A stretch of 64,000 bases of DNA, from contig JALJCQ010000004.1 of the NCBI GenBank assembly GCA_023091665.1, positions 1,860,001 through 1,924,000 of the forward strand. Direction: 5' to 3'. This stretch comes from Pythium myriotylum (lineage: Eukaryota > Oomycota > Peronosporomycetes > Pythiales > Pythiaceae). Numbering within the stretch: position 1 is the first letter of the stretch; each line of letters opens with the position of its first letter. Shown one piece after another: positions 21,301 to 27,860 of this stretch. The notes under the pieces were generated by a model, which did no database searches, had not been told where the DNA came from, and was given only the letters and a program-made list of their open reading frames with translations. Made by a program: the position numbers and the translations under genes.

Positions 21301-21937
21301 ACGGCTCGCGTGGTTCTCCCGCAAGCCGCTAGCTGCGTGGTTTGCCGACCTGCTCGACCGTATCGCGTTCCTCACGAACTGGACCAACGAGTTCCGCCTT
21401 CCGTACTCGGTGTGGCTCTCCGGGCTCTTCAACCCGACGGCATTCCTCACGGCCATCAAGCAGCACACCGCACGCCAGCACGGCTTCCCATTGGACGCCA
21501 TGACCATCGAGACTCACTGCACAACTATGGCGACGAGCGAAGAAGTGGAGACGTACGCTGAGATGGGCGCGTTCGTTCACGGACTCTTTCTGGAAGGTGC
21601 TCGATGGGAGCCGCCCATGAGAGAAGGAGAGAAGACCTCACCGTTTGCGTACGAAGTGGATGGCATTGCGTGTGGGGGCCATTTGGTTGACCCCGTACCC
21701 AAAGAGCTGTTCCCCGAGTCGCCGGTGCTCTACGCACGCGCCGTGCTCATCGACGAGCACTGGGACGCCACGGGCGTAGGGTATTTTCGCCGCAAAGCCG
21801 ACGTTTTCGATTGCCCCGTGTACCAAACGACGCAACGGGGGCCGACCTACGTCTTCCTTGCAACGCTCCACACCACTGCGCCCAAGGCCAAGTGGACACT
21901 GGCCGGTACAGCACTCGTCATGCAGAAAGACGCGTAG
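9383..21937 (+). CDS. Kelch-filamin axonemal dynein heavy chain (outer-arm alpha type), single exon
   Basis: A single uninterrupted frame encodes 4,184 residues. The ATG at 9383 is the first in frame. Residues about 20-375 are kelch repeats (recurrent VFGG with downstream W). They are followed by an IPT/TIG-like domain (about 385-475) and a filamin-type Ig domain (about 480-590). A short stem and the linker follow. The motor has four P-loops: GPAGTGKT (AAA1, from residue 1388), GPAGSGKT (AAA2, 1669), GPAGTGKT (AAA3, 2000) and GVGGSGRK (AAA4, 2358). A coiled-coil stalk with the SCKTMTKPPAGV segment, AAA5, AAA6 and a C-terminal cap complete it. Kelch plus filamin domains on a dynein heavy chain are known from the Chlamydomonas outer-arm alpha chain, so zoospore flagellar beating is the likely role. 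The tail before the linker is shorter than in cytoplasmic dyneins. Confidence 0.95.
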   Translation: MSASDGAATAPAAGALKWTKLEALAARNSEAPARRSGHSLSIIGSNGFLFGGCDYAEPPGPTNDLFLLKINSSAPCEWEKLKFLPASAPPPRWKHSATVVDHKIVVFGGFHSSSTRFNDLWLFNPITIEWTQPGAPSALVAGSARGSISNGSRNSTASGASGTAGGPLAPPPRGGHSAVLIRKTIYVFGGYGGAGYARRDFDDLYALRTDDWSWSKVTAKGKAPEKRAGHQACAVEDKMLVCGGWNSVVQFNDLHVFDSQTNAWSSVDGTHMASPLPRWNHASCAVLAIPHAKIFVFGGVLGEPNNYNGQGSFVNDIAVLDSGEMTWTTPEVRGTPPCGRADTTLAYDDKGSRLLVFGGWANVWLNDLFSLDVSCVVGPPYGITGVFPDFGPITGGTPLTIEGIDFMNRLVVVRFTSPRGGAVEVAGEFVNDHTLKAMTPDFTAFPAGEVQIRVALQGDSFTATFQTFSFFAVTYAPLCFAYGPGVLCGGASGETTSFIIQARDAYRGLRTRGGDEFSVEIEIEETGPLFVPNLQVQDLANGRYLVSYTIPKAGEYLVHVVFNGTFGGTAGPIHGSPFKVSFDDTVTREMNLLTGKLVLDQLVHDLQSLQVSTKECLVGLEQPLADAAWTPEQTTNALIALKEHVFHVEKRGAAITMSIDQLKAEILFLRDAGVALTRELDLVVGIEAMWDEIQRKVPAASARIAPLIAVQSLKFRNEVAAYADELRAKEAELKTKPFWSFSVGVRPAQEQIAQERAAFQAEQAALQRSKHVAEILECEDTVEPCDKTLAAMQRTLDHVQQLWESIADVTRKIDMSKEIPWQMIDGLVLEEEAKAFMALVKATSKEIRDCDAFKQFERLVREFLSTCPLFQALRHPSMRRRHWLELNKLTGTSFECPEDDPDLKFADILALKLHEHQRDVEEITDRAQKEAKQESVLQDLETRWANVVFTMVPYKETDVPLLHVAEDVVEMLESDQLLLQGMLAGRHNYFKLQTEGWNSRLSLVAEATGILSEIQRAWSYLEPLFMRSEEVKRELPDEAVRFQGIDERVRHSLRQMWSPQLCGGNVLLACQLPDLLSSLTDLRASLDKCQQALKEYLDSKRRLFPRFYFISEADLLDLLSNGSNPESILVHLEKVFLATHTLVLERAANGTVSATHFISKDTAREKIAFEHKVEITGKVELYLRTIHAAMQSTLRDHVVRSLRRFPEQNRVEWLLQKLPSASDKEPTKLPMDAAQIALLVGGIEYANGVEEAFTMLANGRATAMKEYLDKVTVQLHDLIKLTQTPLSREDRQRVMCMITMDAHARDVVQKLLHDQIATASAFQWQSQLKQRRAEHANRTFLEICDATFDYGFEYLGNGPRLVVTPLTDRIYVTATQALHMQMGCAPAGPAGTGKTETTKDLANMVGKVCYVFNCSPEMDYKNLGNIFKGLASAGAWGCFDEFNRLAPEVLSVCSVQFKAVCDGIRGDSEHVTIEGDRVKLDATCGTFITMNPGYLGRSELPEGLKALFRPITVMAPDLVLICENMLMAEGFKDAKVLASKFFSLYSLLKELLSKQDHYDWGLRAVKSVLVVAGSFKRAEPKLSEHEILLRALRDFNLPKIVEQDLLVFNGLLGDLFPGLNPPRKVDEVLEKHVIAACEDLALWPHEQFRLKVVQLEELLVIRHCVFVMGPAGSGKTECRDALMAARKRRGEEYATKVVDLNPKAVSTEELYGYMVLGTREWKDGLLSKVMRDVAAAPGDRPKWIVLDGDLDANWIESMNSVMDDNKMLTLASNERIPLKPHMRLLFEIRDLTYATPATVSRAGILFISNGDGFQWKSLLASWVGAKASTPSERTVLGETMNKYVEPIVAFIRTQCKTIVPTEEITMVQSYLYFLDAVLDAEALRDSKKVDLLSGFLSVWAFGSALTISDDGVDYRRLFSEWWRSEFKHLKVPTRDSVFDYWLNPSSLNFDSWRASPFFKTVHFDGSVPMASVTVPTTETASITSWMRLMVREQRPFMLCGPAGTGKTQLVQGLLANIDAQNANSSAPTTSMTINFNYYTSAASLQTILESKLTKRVGSTFGPSTGAQLIYFLDDLNLPQVDAYNTQSALALLRQHHDYAHWYDRAKFTLKNVQNVQFLSCMNPSAGSFFVNPRLQRHFVTFALAQLSVASLQAIYTTFLEGYVADFAEDIRRLTPNVLKAALGLHAQVSAAFRKTAANFHYEFNIRHIATVFQGLLMARPATFDDAFKFALLWIHESARVYGDRLVTSADVAKFTSLLQQQARKCFPSFNFTKFFVSASASDAPEPILFCHFANGLRTNEYDQVTSLDTLLATVEDALAEHNEIHSRMDLVLFKDALDHVTRIVRILSNAGGHALLVGVGGSGRKSLARLSSFICSFAVVELAISQSYALVDFKTDLQNMMLRAGVKGEPLVFVLTDSQIKHERMLVHMNDLLSSGHVPDLFNADEQANIVQQLAPKAKASGSTSTAALSEKDQCWQFFVGEIRRNLHVVLCFSPASSDFRVRARRFPALVNCTSVDWFQPWPADALQSVAASFLDVDEQREAKWIRRDDHIAAVASFLPLAFQTTNDVATEFWRVEKRRVYSTPKSYLECLALYKELLVKKQETHARAMARLQSGLEKMEATRDVVANMEDELKATLAEAERKRVVVEEIALRLRQDKAIVENETAKATVEKEKCAVIQAEVAAKKADTEADLALAQPMLEAAMAALDTLNRKDLGSCKTMTKPPAGVGDIFGAVVVLFAGINPNVVIQKNGKVKDKDRAWDACKKALLGNVNAFVDELVAFKSLVDEQQVPEVNWKEVRPFLQLEHFNVETIEKKNSAAAGLCAWVLNIVQYYDAIVTVEPKKKALAEANEKLAIANEKFAQVQSKVDALEAKLATLTAEFEQTNAEVEAAVAAVEKGRLRMQLATRLTAALGSESARWAADLEKLQAAADKLVGDVLLAASFVSYVGAFTKPFRDTLLRDKWVPFLQTAVVISASKREPLPMSEPCNPLAILATEAELAEWTTRGLPSDRVSAENGALVRCCKRWPLLIDPQLQGIYWLREMEKHAHQGRASKLQVVRQDQTNLPQLLETAVENGNALLVENMSEKIEVCLWPVITRLTTTRGHKKLLKLGDKLVELHADFRLYLHTKLSNPHYPPELQAETTLINFAVTQQGLEDQLLSLVVRKEWPKKARARTALMHQQNEFKIRVQALEDRILSNLADAEGDVTENVQLITDLETTKATAVEIALKAAKAAEYEAQLAALSAKYQSVAARGALLFFLMDALRKMHSYYVYSLNAFVVIFQRGIDLVTAERPATASGGGLLSRLKAAAKKIIATQRFQWNADLLLADRVVDSSAEQELEALLAETDKEEMLTDAQIVARCGQLKGSITEVVYHYVRRGLFERDKLTIATQLCFAILLSEKTIMPEDIHQLITNGSATAGDGPGMGLLSEWMADATWLRVRRLEESVTGFQKLTTYMKSDSDEWREWCDSDKPETRPLPGYYKSHAVSPMQLLQLVRVLRPDRTIAALQHFVTQHLANPQYIQQPPFDMEAAYQETSASTPMFFVLFPGVDPTSWVEALGRKFDYSYERGNLVNISMGQGQEATADAVLMRFSREGNWVILQNIHLMQSWLPKLERTLELYSVSADQNFRCFLSAEAPALASLANLPESLLQSCIKVANEAPTDLKSNLRRAWAQFSAKHLDEAISPASLSEYQGCLFALCFFHALVLGRRRFGCQGWSRMYSFNTGDLLICSDVLRRYVDAKTNKSLPWDDLRYIFGEIMYGGHITDHWDRITNNAYLSEIFTPEILKGKALATDFHCPDPSSFTYAKYATHIEAQLPNEAPTLYGLHANAEIGYLMDASNQLFQSIALFSSTPASGAARETTSTQGSSVLTIVESLLERMPPEIDLAALQARAAPLLHSDQSPFVVVAMQEATRMQTLMKEINATLVDLTKGIHGTLNMTDAMEDLSSALAINQVPGRNILHLCSWERLAWFSRKPLAAWFADLLDRIAFLTNWTNEFRLPYSVWLSGLFNPTAFLTAIKQHTARQHGFPLDAMTIETHCTTMATSEEVETYAEMGAFVHGLFLEGARWEPPMREGEKTSPFAYEVDGIACGGHLVDPVPKELFPESPVLYARAVLIDEHWDATGVGYFRRKADVFDCPVYQTTQRGPTYVFLATLHTTAPKAKWTLAGTALVMQKDA

Positions 21938-22930
21938 AACACTGCCAGATCCTCGCGGTCGACATAATTCACCCACAGACCAGGTTTGAGGAGTCCACAA
22001 ACACAGGCGACGACTCGTAGACGTCGACAAAGTCGCTATACAGAGATTCTGTTGTTTGATGTGGTTGGCGAAGGAGTTCCCTTCCCCGCAAATATCGACA
22101 CGGGAGCGAGCCCTCGACCTCAAGGTCAAGGTCAAGGCGGAACTGTTGTTAGGTGTTTGAATTCCCAGCCAGTGATCTCATCCTTTATTTGCGAAGTGAG
22201 ACCATCAGTGGCTTAAGGACGATGATTCGGACCTCGAGAACGTGACGGACGGGGACGCCAAAGTGAGGTTGGAAGGCTCGAACGAGGGACTTGAGAGCGA
22301 GTCTAGACAATCAAGTATGGTTTGCATCGTATCCAGACAACGTGAGTATATTGAGCAAGTCCATGTCCCATGCACTATGCCAGCTATCTGCGCTCGTGTC
22401 AAGTTGCTGAAGACACACATCTTGACTCCGCTCCTCGCTCGACCGCTTAGCTAGTGTCGCAGCTCTCCATTTTGGGCACTCATTAAGGAGTGCATGCGTT
22501 CATGTGCGACACCCACTGGGGACTGGGTTCTACACGATGGGTCGAAGAGAAAGATGGCACCTGCAGAGCCTGGAGGCGCTGCCGAGTTGAAAGGAGGCTG
22601 GTCTCTTGAAGAAGGCATGGTAGTTTAAAAAGGCGGGCATTCAGTTTGTAAACCCTGTGATTTGTGATGTTGTCCTATGTTTAATTTTACAAATTATTAA
22701 AACTCATCTAATTGTTTTATTTGTGTGACCTCTGAAATAGAATATGTTTCCTTGAAGTCGACCTGGTTCATTTGGATTAATTGATGGGCCATCAATCAAT
22801 CAAAGTGTCGCATCCTCCGGGTCCCATTCGGCTCGATGCGAATGCCGCTGGGGCCAGCACGAGCTCACTCATTCCTCATTCCTCAATCCGCCACCAACCA
22901 CGCACTCGACCTGCCCTCCTTCGCCACAGA

Positions 22931-23014
22931 TCGCACTTCAGAATACGAGGCACTTCAGTACATGAGGCACTTGAGTACACCAGGCACTTCAGTACACGAG
23001 GCCCTACAGTCCTT
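22931..23014. repeat. 17-bp minisatellite, about five units
   Basis: Units of the form GAGGCACTTCAGTACAT/C follow without gaps at 22947, 22964, 22981 and 22998. A degenerate 16-bp unit lies at 22931, and the last unit has diverged. The array has no spacers, so it is a simple tandem repeat. Confidence 0.85.
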
Positions 23015-23048
23015 GAGTCCTCGGTAGGATCCCGCCCCTTCGGCGGAT

Positions 23049-23140
23049 CTAGTAGGCTAGTCGTAGGAGGGTTTTTGTGCCTTCTGGAGGCTTTTCCATC
23101 ATCTCTTAGACACAAAACCCTCCTACGACTAGCCTACTAG
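23049..23140. repeat. 92-nt inverted repeat with 30-bp arms
   Basis: The left arm (23049-23079) and right arm (23111-23140) are reverse complements except for one extra T in a T-run of the left arm. A 31-nt loop separates them. Both ends carry CTAG. The structure could be a tiny foldback (MITE-like) element or a hairpin RNA template. No clear target-site duplication is visible. Confidence 0.85.
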
Positions 23141-23640
23141 TTATAACCAACCCACAATGCCTCCGAATACGACAGCAGCTGCTCTAGACAACCGCCATCT
23201 TTCGCTAACTCACGGAACGCACCGCACTCTTCGCGAGCCAATACTTGGGAGACATTGAACTCGGCTACGCACAGATTGTACTCGATCGACGAGTCATTTC
23301 CGTGCTTGACTTGATGTCCGTCCAGTGACTCAGCGTTAGACTGCTGCTACGCTTCGAAAACATCGCTGGACACACGATCGTCCACACGCTATTCGTCTTC
23401 AACAACGATGCCGCTCTCCATGCCCAACTTCTACTCTCCATCATATTCCACATCTTTCTCCTCGGCAGCCTCCTCTTCAGACTTTGTGTGAAGATTCGTA
23501 TACTCTCCACGAGTCTTCGTACGCCCCACGTACGTCACGCCCCCCTTGATCATCACGTTCGTGTTGGCCGTCTCCGATGCGATAATATCGTGCAAATGAG
23601 TCACCGACAACACCGCCTTCTCCACACATACACTCACAGG
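23118..23640 (-). pseudogene. Decayed C-terminal coding frame with three in-frame TAG codons
   Basis: One reading frame runs from 23640 down to a terminal TAG at 23120-23118. It has protein-like composition but is broken by three TAG codons, at about 23431, 23389 and 23347. There are no frameshifts between them. The intact stretches include an acidic segment (HTKSEEEAAEEKDVEYDGE) and a C-terminus ending LLSYSEALWVGYN. No family was recognised. All internal stops are TAG, each one C-to-T change from CAG. The final stop lies inside the right arm of the adjacent hairpin. A degraded mobile-element or host gene is the likeliest reading. Confidence 0.4.
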
Positions 23641-24856
23641 CGATCCCCGACAGTACGATCACGACGACGACAGTCAACGAAGAGGCCAAGATGCATATAC
23701 CCGCATCGGCGTGGCAAGTACGCACCTAACCGATGCCCGTCTTTTGACCACCTGGCATCTTGGCACACAATTTGCTTGACTAGAGAGCTTGCTTGGGCAC
23801 AGAAACTCTCGCTGCTTTTGAGCGTGGAGCCGTCAAGGTCAAAACGTTTTCGTCTCCGCATTCGCAGCAACATAGGTATGCGGAGGCCTTCGTGACGGCT
23901 CAACCGGTTCACCGGCCTATCTTGAATCCAGCAAAGTCATCTCGATACCTGCACGAGGGCGCATCTCATGCAGATCAACTGAGAGGCAGGGCATGCAGCT
24001 AAAATTATCGACCGACTGGAAGGAGCCTCGGTGTCGACGGAGGTCGGCTTAACCCTCATGCCGATCAGTAATTGGCTTAGTTGGAGTCGACGTATCGGAT
24101 ACCCGACGTCCAACGATTGATTTCGCTCCCAACAAAGAAGATCCTGGAGGGAGCAAGGAGGGCAGTAATCGGCCAGCCAGAGTGCTGACATCCTAGAAAT
24201 GCGCGATGGACTGTGCACTAGGGACACGAAGCGAACTGTCTTCAGGATTTCTCTTCATTTCTGATTGCAGAGCGGAAGCGAACGCAACGTTGCCAATGGC
24301 AGGCTATCCATCAGCGACCTGGGGTCTATCCACGCCGCACTACTACTGAGCATGGGCGTTGCCAAGTACGGAGCCGCGGCGTCAATGCGTCGCGATTCCT
24401 CGTCGCTTGCTGTACGAGCCGAATGCTACTCTGCCTGTACGTACCGGCTTTCCAACCGTAGAGAGCGCGTCTCATTGCTCGGTCTCTTCCTCGGCGTCGA
24501 TCTATTACACTGTTCAGTACTCGGCAAAATTACGAATACGTAGGGCCACGCAACGAGGATAGACTCGATCATCATCGCTACAGAGTCCTACTGCTCGCAC
24601 TGAGGCGATGGGAAAGCCGGTCTGTCGCACGCGCCAAGCTGTCCATTTTCGCACTAAAGAACAGATCAGCAAGAGCGTGCGTCGCCGCGTCCAACGAGCC
24701 AGGTTCGATCGCTTCAAGGCTTCTTCATGGAAGGCTTATCCTTCTTCTTTGTAGATGTCCGGTCTGTCGCGATTGGAGCCCTGGTAGGTGTCCTACTGAC
24801 CATTCGCCCGGTCCCCATCACGTGACAAAGACCCTGCTGGTGGTCTCGACCGCTTC

Positions 24857-24915
24857 AACATCGACTGTTTTCGTAATTACTACTGGATTACATTGACTAT
24901 TTTCGTAATTTACTG
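24857..24915. repeat. Short AT-rich direct repeat
   Basis: Two copies of GACTRTTTTCGTAATT lie about 38 bp apart, in an otherwise featureless AT-rich patch. The function is unknown. Confidence 0.5.
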
Positions 24916-25404
24916 ATTTGTTCCGGCTCTCTGCACCGCCAGCTGTTGGAGAGAGTCAGATGCGGCTCGCGAAAAGCTACGGCAACAGACACACTGCCTC
25001 TCCATGTTGCGGCACCTCTCCGCCGATAGAACTCTCTGTTTGACTATCACGCGACTGCAGAGGAGCTGATCACATGGCGTGGTCTCTACCGGGAAGAGTG
25101 GATACGGTATCCGTAAAGCCACCCGCCAGGAAAAGACGGGCAGACGCGGCAGCCCACGCCCATCAGCTCGCGCAACCGCTGGCGCGCAGGGAGAAGCGCT
25201 CACTAATCCTCTCCACAGACACGGAAACACCAGGCGTCGCATATCGCATCGTCGAAGGAAGAGGACACACCCACCAGCCTGTGAGAACTTGCTCGACACG
25301 ACACCTGAGATCCGACGATGCAAGTGATCGCAGTCCATCCTGAGTCTCAGTTCGCAACTCGCCCTCCTCCTCTCGACTCATTCCCAAAGCCACAGCTTAC
25401 AACC

Positions 25405-25950
25405 ATGACCATCGCCCGTTCCACTAGCCACGGTGTCTACTCGACGGTCTCGCGCGTGCCTATGATGCGCAGCAACAGCATTGGCAAGAACCCGATGATG
25501 TCGGTGACGTTGCCCAAGGAGACCGGCGACGATCCGCTCGCGAGCCCTATCGGCTCGCTCCAGGTCGCTGGCTTCACGTGCGAAGTCACCCCTACGACTG
25601 TGCCCGAGAACGAGCCTGCTCCGCCAGTGGAGGCCTCCCACTCGTCGGGTTTCGCGAACGTTTTCACGCGCCGCCGCCAGGGCTCGGTGGAGAAGAAGCC
25701 TCCGATGGCTCCTCCGATGCTCCGCCGCACGACGTCGGCGCCGATCAAGAACTCGCTGCTTGGCAAGATGAAGCCAATGCTCAAGCGCGTTGTCTCGGGA
25801 TCCAAGTCCCTCTCGGAATCGTCGGACGAAGACGATGACGACGAGCACCACGGCAACTCTCGCGAGTCGCTGCTCATGCTCATGCGCGTGCCCGACATCC
25901 AGCGCAACGCACAGATGCCGCTTATGATGCAGAGCCAGTTGGACTACTAA
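25405..25950 (+). CDS. Hypothetical Ser/Pro-rich basic protein with acidic cluster
   Basis: The product is 181 residues from the ATG at 25405, which has an ACAACCATGACC context. An alternative in-frame ATG at 25318 would add 29 residues that read like leader sequence. Codon use matches neighbouring genes (strong C/G third positions), which supports it as real. No domain was recognised. Visible are several SxS and RRRxxS-type potential phosphorylation sites, a basic stretch LGKMKPMLKRVVSGSKS, and an acidic run ESSDEDDDDEHH near the C-terminus. It has no signal peptide or membrane span. It is probably a disordered regulatory protein. Confidence 0.7.
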   Translation: MTIARSTSHGVYSTVSRVPMMRSNSIGKNPMMSVTLPKETGDDPLASPIGSLQVAGFTCEVTPTTVPENEPAPPVEASHSSGFANVFTRRRQGSVEKKPPMAPPMLRRTTSAPIKNSLLGKMKPMLKRVVSGSKSLSESSDEDDDDEHHGNSRESLLMLMRVPDIQRNAQMPLMMQSQLDY

Positions 25951-26193
25951 GTCTTCGGCTTGCTGTCTTCGGTGTTTGCTGATGTCAGTCGCGTTGTACT
26001 CCTATCATATCAAGAGCCTCTGGAAAGCGATCGAAGCTTCCACTCCAGCTCGCTCAAGTAAATGTTGCCGTTCTCTGTAGTGCCGTTTCTTGCGTACAAT
26101 TCTTGTGTACAACTACAACCACCTGCAAATGTAACATTGCCTTGCATCCATGATTCCTCCTCAACTCTACATGTCTGTATTTCAACGCTTGGC

Positions 26194-27303
26194 TTATTCA
26201 TTGTGAGGATGGTCGTCCTCGCGAGGGTCGCGGTCGTCGAGCACAATGTCGTTGCCGCCCGCAATATCATTGATCACCTGGTCGGCAACAGGTAGAGGCC
26301 GCGCTTCAAAGAAATACGCACTGCAACACCACAACAGCGTCATTAGACACAGAGGAAGGCTACAATCGTGTACAAGGGCTTGAGTAACTCACAGAAGTCG
26401 AGGGGTTGCGAGCGGTCGCTCAGTCTTCCACCCTCGAATGCGAGCGATTGTTGGATACACATCTAAGCATCACCAAAGTCACGTCAGAGCCGAGAAATCA
26501 CTTCCATTGTCAATACTCGAAGTACCTTCGAGAAAGTAGTACATGTGGCCAACGATGATGCCGATGATGTCGGTCGTCGCGCTGTTGCCCAGCAGCAGCG
26601 AGAACGAGAAGAGCACCCACGGCAGGTAGGGCGCCGTGAACGGGAAGAGTCCGAGAAAGCTCATGCGTACGTGCTCGTTTCGGCGACCCCAAATGTAGAC
26701 CATCATGAACGTGAGTGACGAGCCGAGAAAGTGAATGTTGATGAACGGTGCGACGAGCTACCAAAAAAATTATCAAATATTTGGTGAGACTGTGGGAATA
26801 TCAGAGACCGTGGCTCGATTGTTCACGTACGATCATGACGAAGGCGCCAAGCAGAAGCATGTACAGGAAGTCAGCCGTGCGGCCGCGGAACGATCCTTCC
26901 TCCAGGAGCCGACAATACCGGACGCTGCACCGCAACAGCCAGTTAGTGTCTTTGGAATCCCCACCGAGAACGACACTTGGACTCTGCGGCTGTAGAACTT
27001 ACACGAAGTACATGTGGAAGAGGAAGTCGAGGCTGAAGAGCCCGAAGAAGAGGAAGTTGGTCAGCAGACGCCATACCTGCCCACGGGAGAAGCAGAGTCT
27101 TAAAAATGAGCTCCTCAGCAGCTACCAAACGCCGCGCGCTCGTGCCGCACCTGTCCTTTGAAGAAGATGAGGTTGAAGTTGAAGTAGAGCGAGAAGGGCG
27201 ACACGAGATCGAGCGCGCACGCCGTGGTCGTGAGGAACGCGCCCGTGAGGTACAGTCGCGAGATCACGGGGATCTCCCAGTACCACTCGAGCGGGTCGTT
27301 CAT
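26194..27303 (-). CDS. Derlin (Der1-like ERAD membrane protein), six exons
   Basis: Derlins are rhomboid-fold pseudoproteases that pass misfolded proteins out of the ER. Exons: 27303-27151, 27076-27003, 26924-26831, 26757-26526, 26462-26393 and 26320-26194. Together they give 249 residues, the usual size. All introns are GT-AG, 63-78 nt. The start reads [20 protein letters not shown], followed by [24 protein letters not shown], the family hallmark [18 protein letters not shown], and [16 protein letters not shown]. The splice between exons 4 and 5 restores FLEDVYP. Four to six hydrophobic helices are present, and the C-terminal tail is acidic and hydrophilic. With the GH47 and syntaxin genes it belongs to the secretory-pathway group of this window. 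Confidence 0.95.
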
Positions 27304-27860
27304 TGTTGGGGCGGCTATCTTGGGTTCCTGGACGAGATAGAAGGCCGCGAGGGCACCGATCGAGAGCTCGCACGCTTGCGCGTGTGCTTGGCTTTGGCGG
27401 TGGCGCGCGCGAGGGCTGCGGGCGCGTGGAAGGCGAGTCGCTCGCGGCGTCGGCGGCTTCCGACGATGCCACGTATGTTGCTGTGGAGGTTTCCACCAAA
27501 AGGTTAACCCGGCCGTTTTTCTCGAAATATCATATTGTGGAGTTTTCACAATCTGTAAATACCGTATATGTAGTTTGGAAGGGATCTAAGTTTACCGTAA
27601 TTTCGATGAGGAGATCTGTGATTGGTTCAAATTTGACAAGTGTAGCCATCTCTAACCACAATGGAGTTGTTGGCTTCTCAGGAGTTCTCCGCTCTACGCT
27701 CTTTTGAGCCCGTTGGCCATTTCTGACTGAGGAACATGGCCTACGATACAATGATCGGAGAGATCTTTCCTCGGTTGTGGAGGCTGCGAGCACTGTGATT
27801 GATGGAAGAGCTTCGTTGGCCTGAACTGCGTTGGGTTTCTCGCGACGTGAGACTCTTTGG
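27304..27860. other. Intergenic spacer upstream of the derlin gene
   Basis: About 557 bp lie between the derlin start and the stop codon of the RCC1 gene. A GC-rich frame continuous with derlin runs upstream to about 27549 but has no ATG, so it was not added. The part from 27520 to 27660 is more AT-rich. No other feature was recognised. Confidence 0.5.

Larger units (their letters stand above)
21938..25404. other. Gene-poor island of 3.5 kb with repeats and a decayed frame
   Basis: No intact gene is supported here. Composition shifts from the GC-rich flanks to mixed and locally AT-rich sequence (about 22640-22780). The island holds a 17-bp minisatellite (22947-23014), a long hairpin (23049-23140), a decayed coding frame on the minus strand (23118-23640) and a short direct repeat (24857-24915). 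Other open frames of 60-135 codons lack recognisable domains and overlap in several phases. Confidence 0.6.

Noticed and set aside
22931..23014. CRISPR-like array
   Set aside because: The 17-bp units are contiguous without unique spacers, and the genome is eukaryotic.
23488..23895. 135-codon plus-strand frame in the gene-poor island
   Set aside because: It lies opposite the decayed minus-strand frame, is Arg/His/Ser-rich and shows no domain. It is probably a shadow.
27304..27549. Upstream extension of the derlin reading frame
   Set aside because: It lacks an ATG, and the sequence beginning at 27303 matches derlin N-termini exactly.
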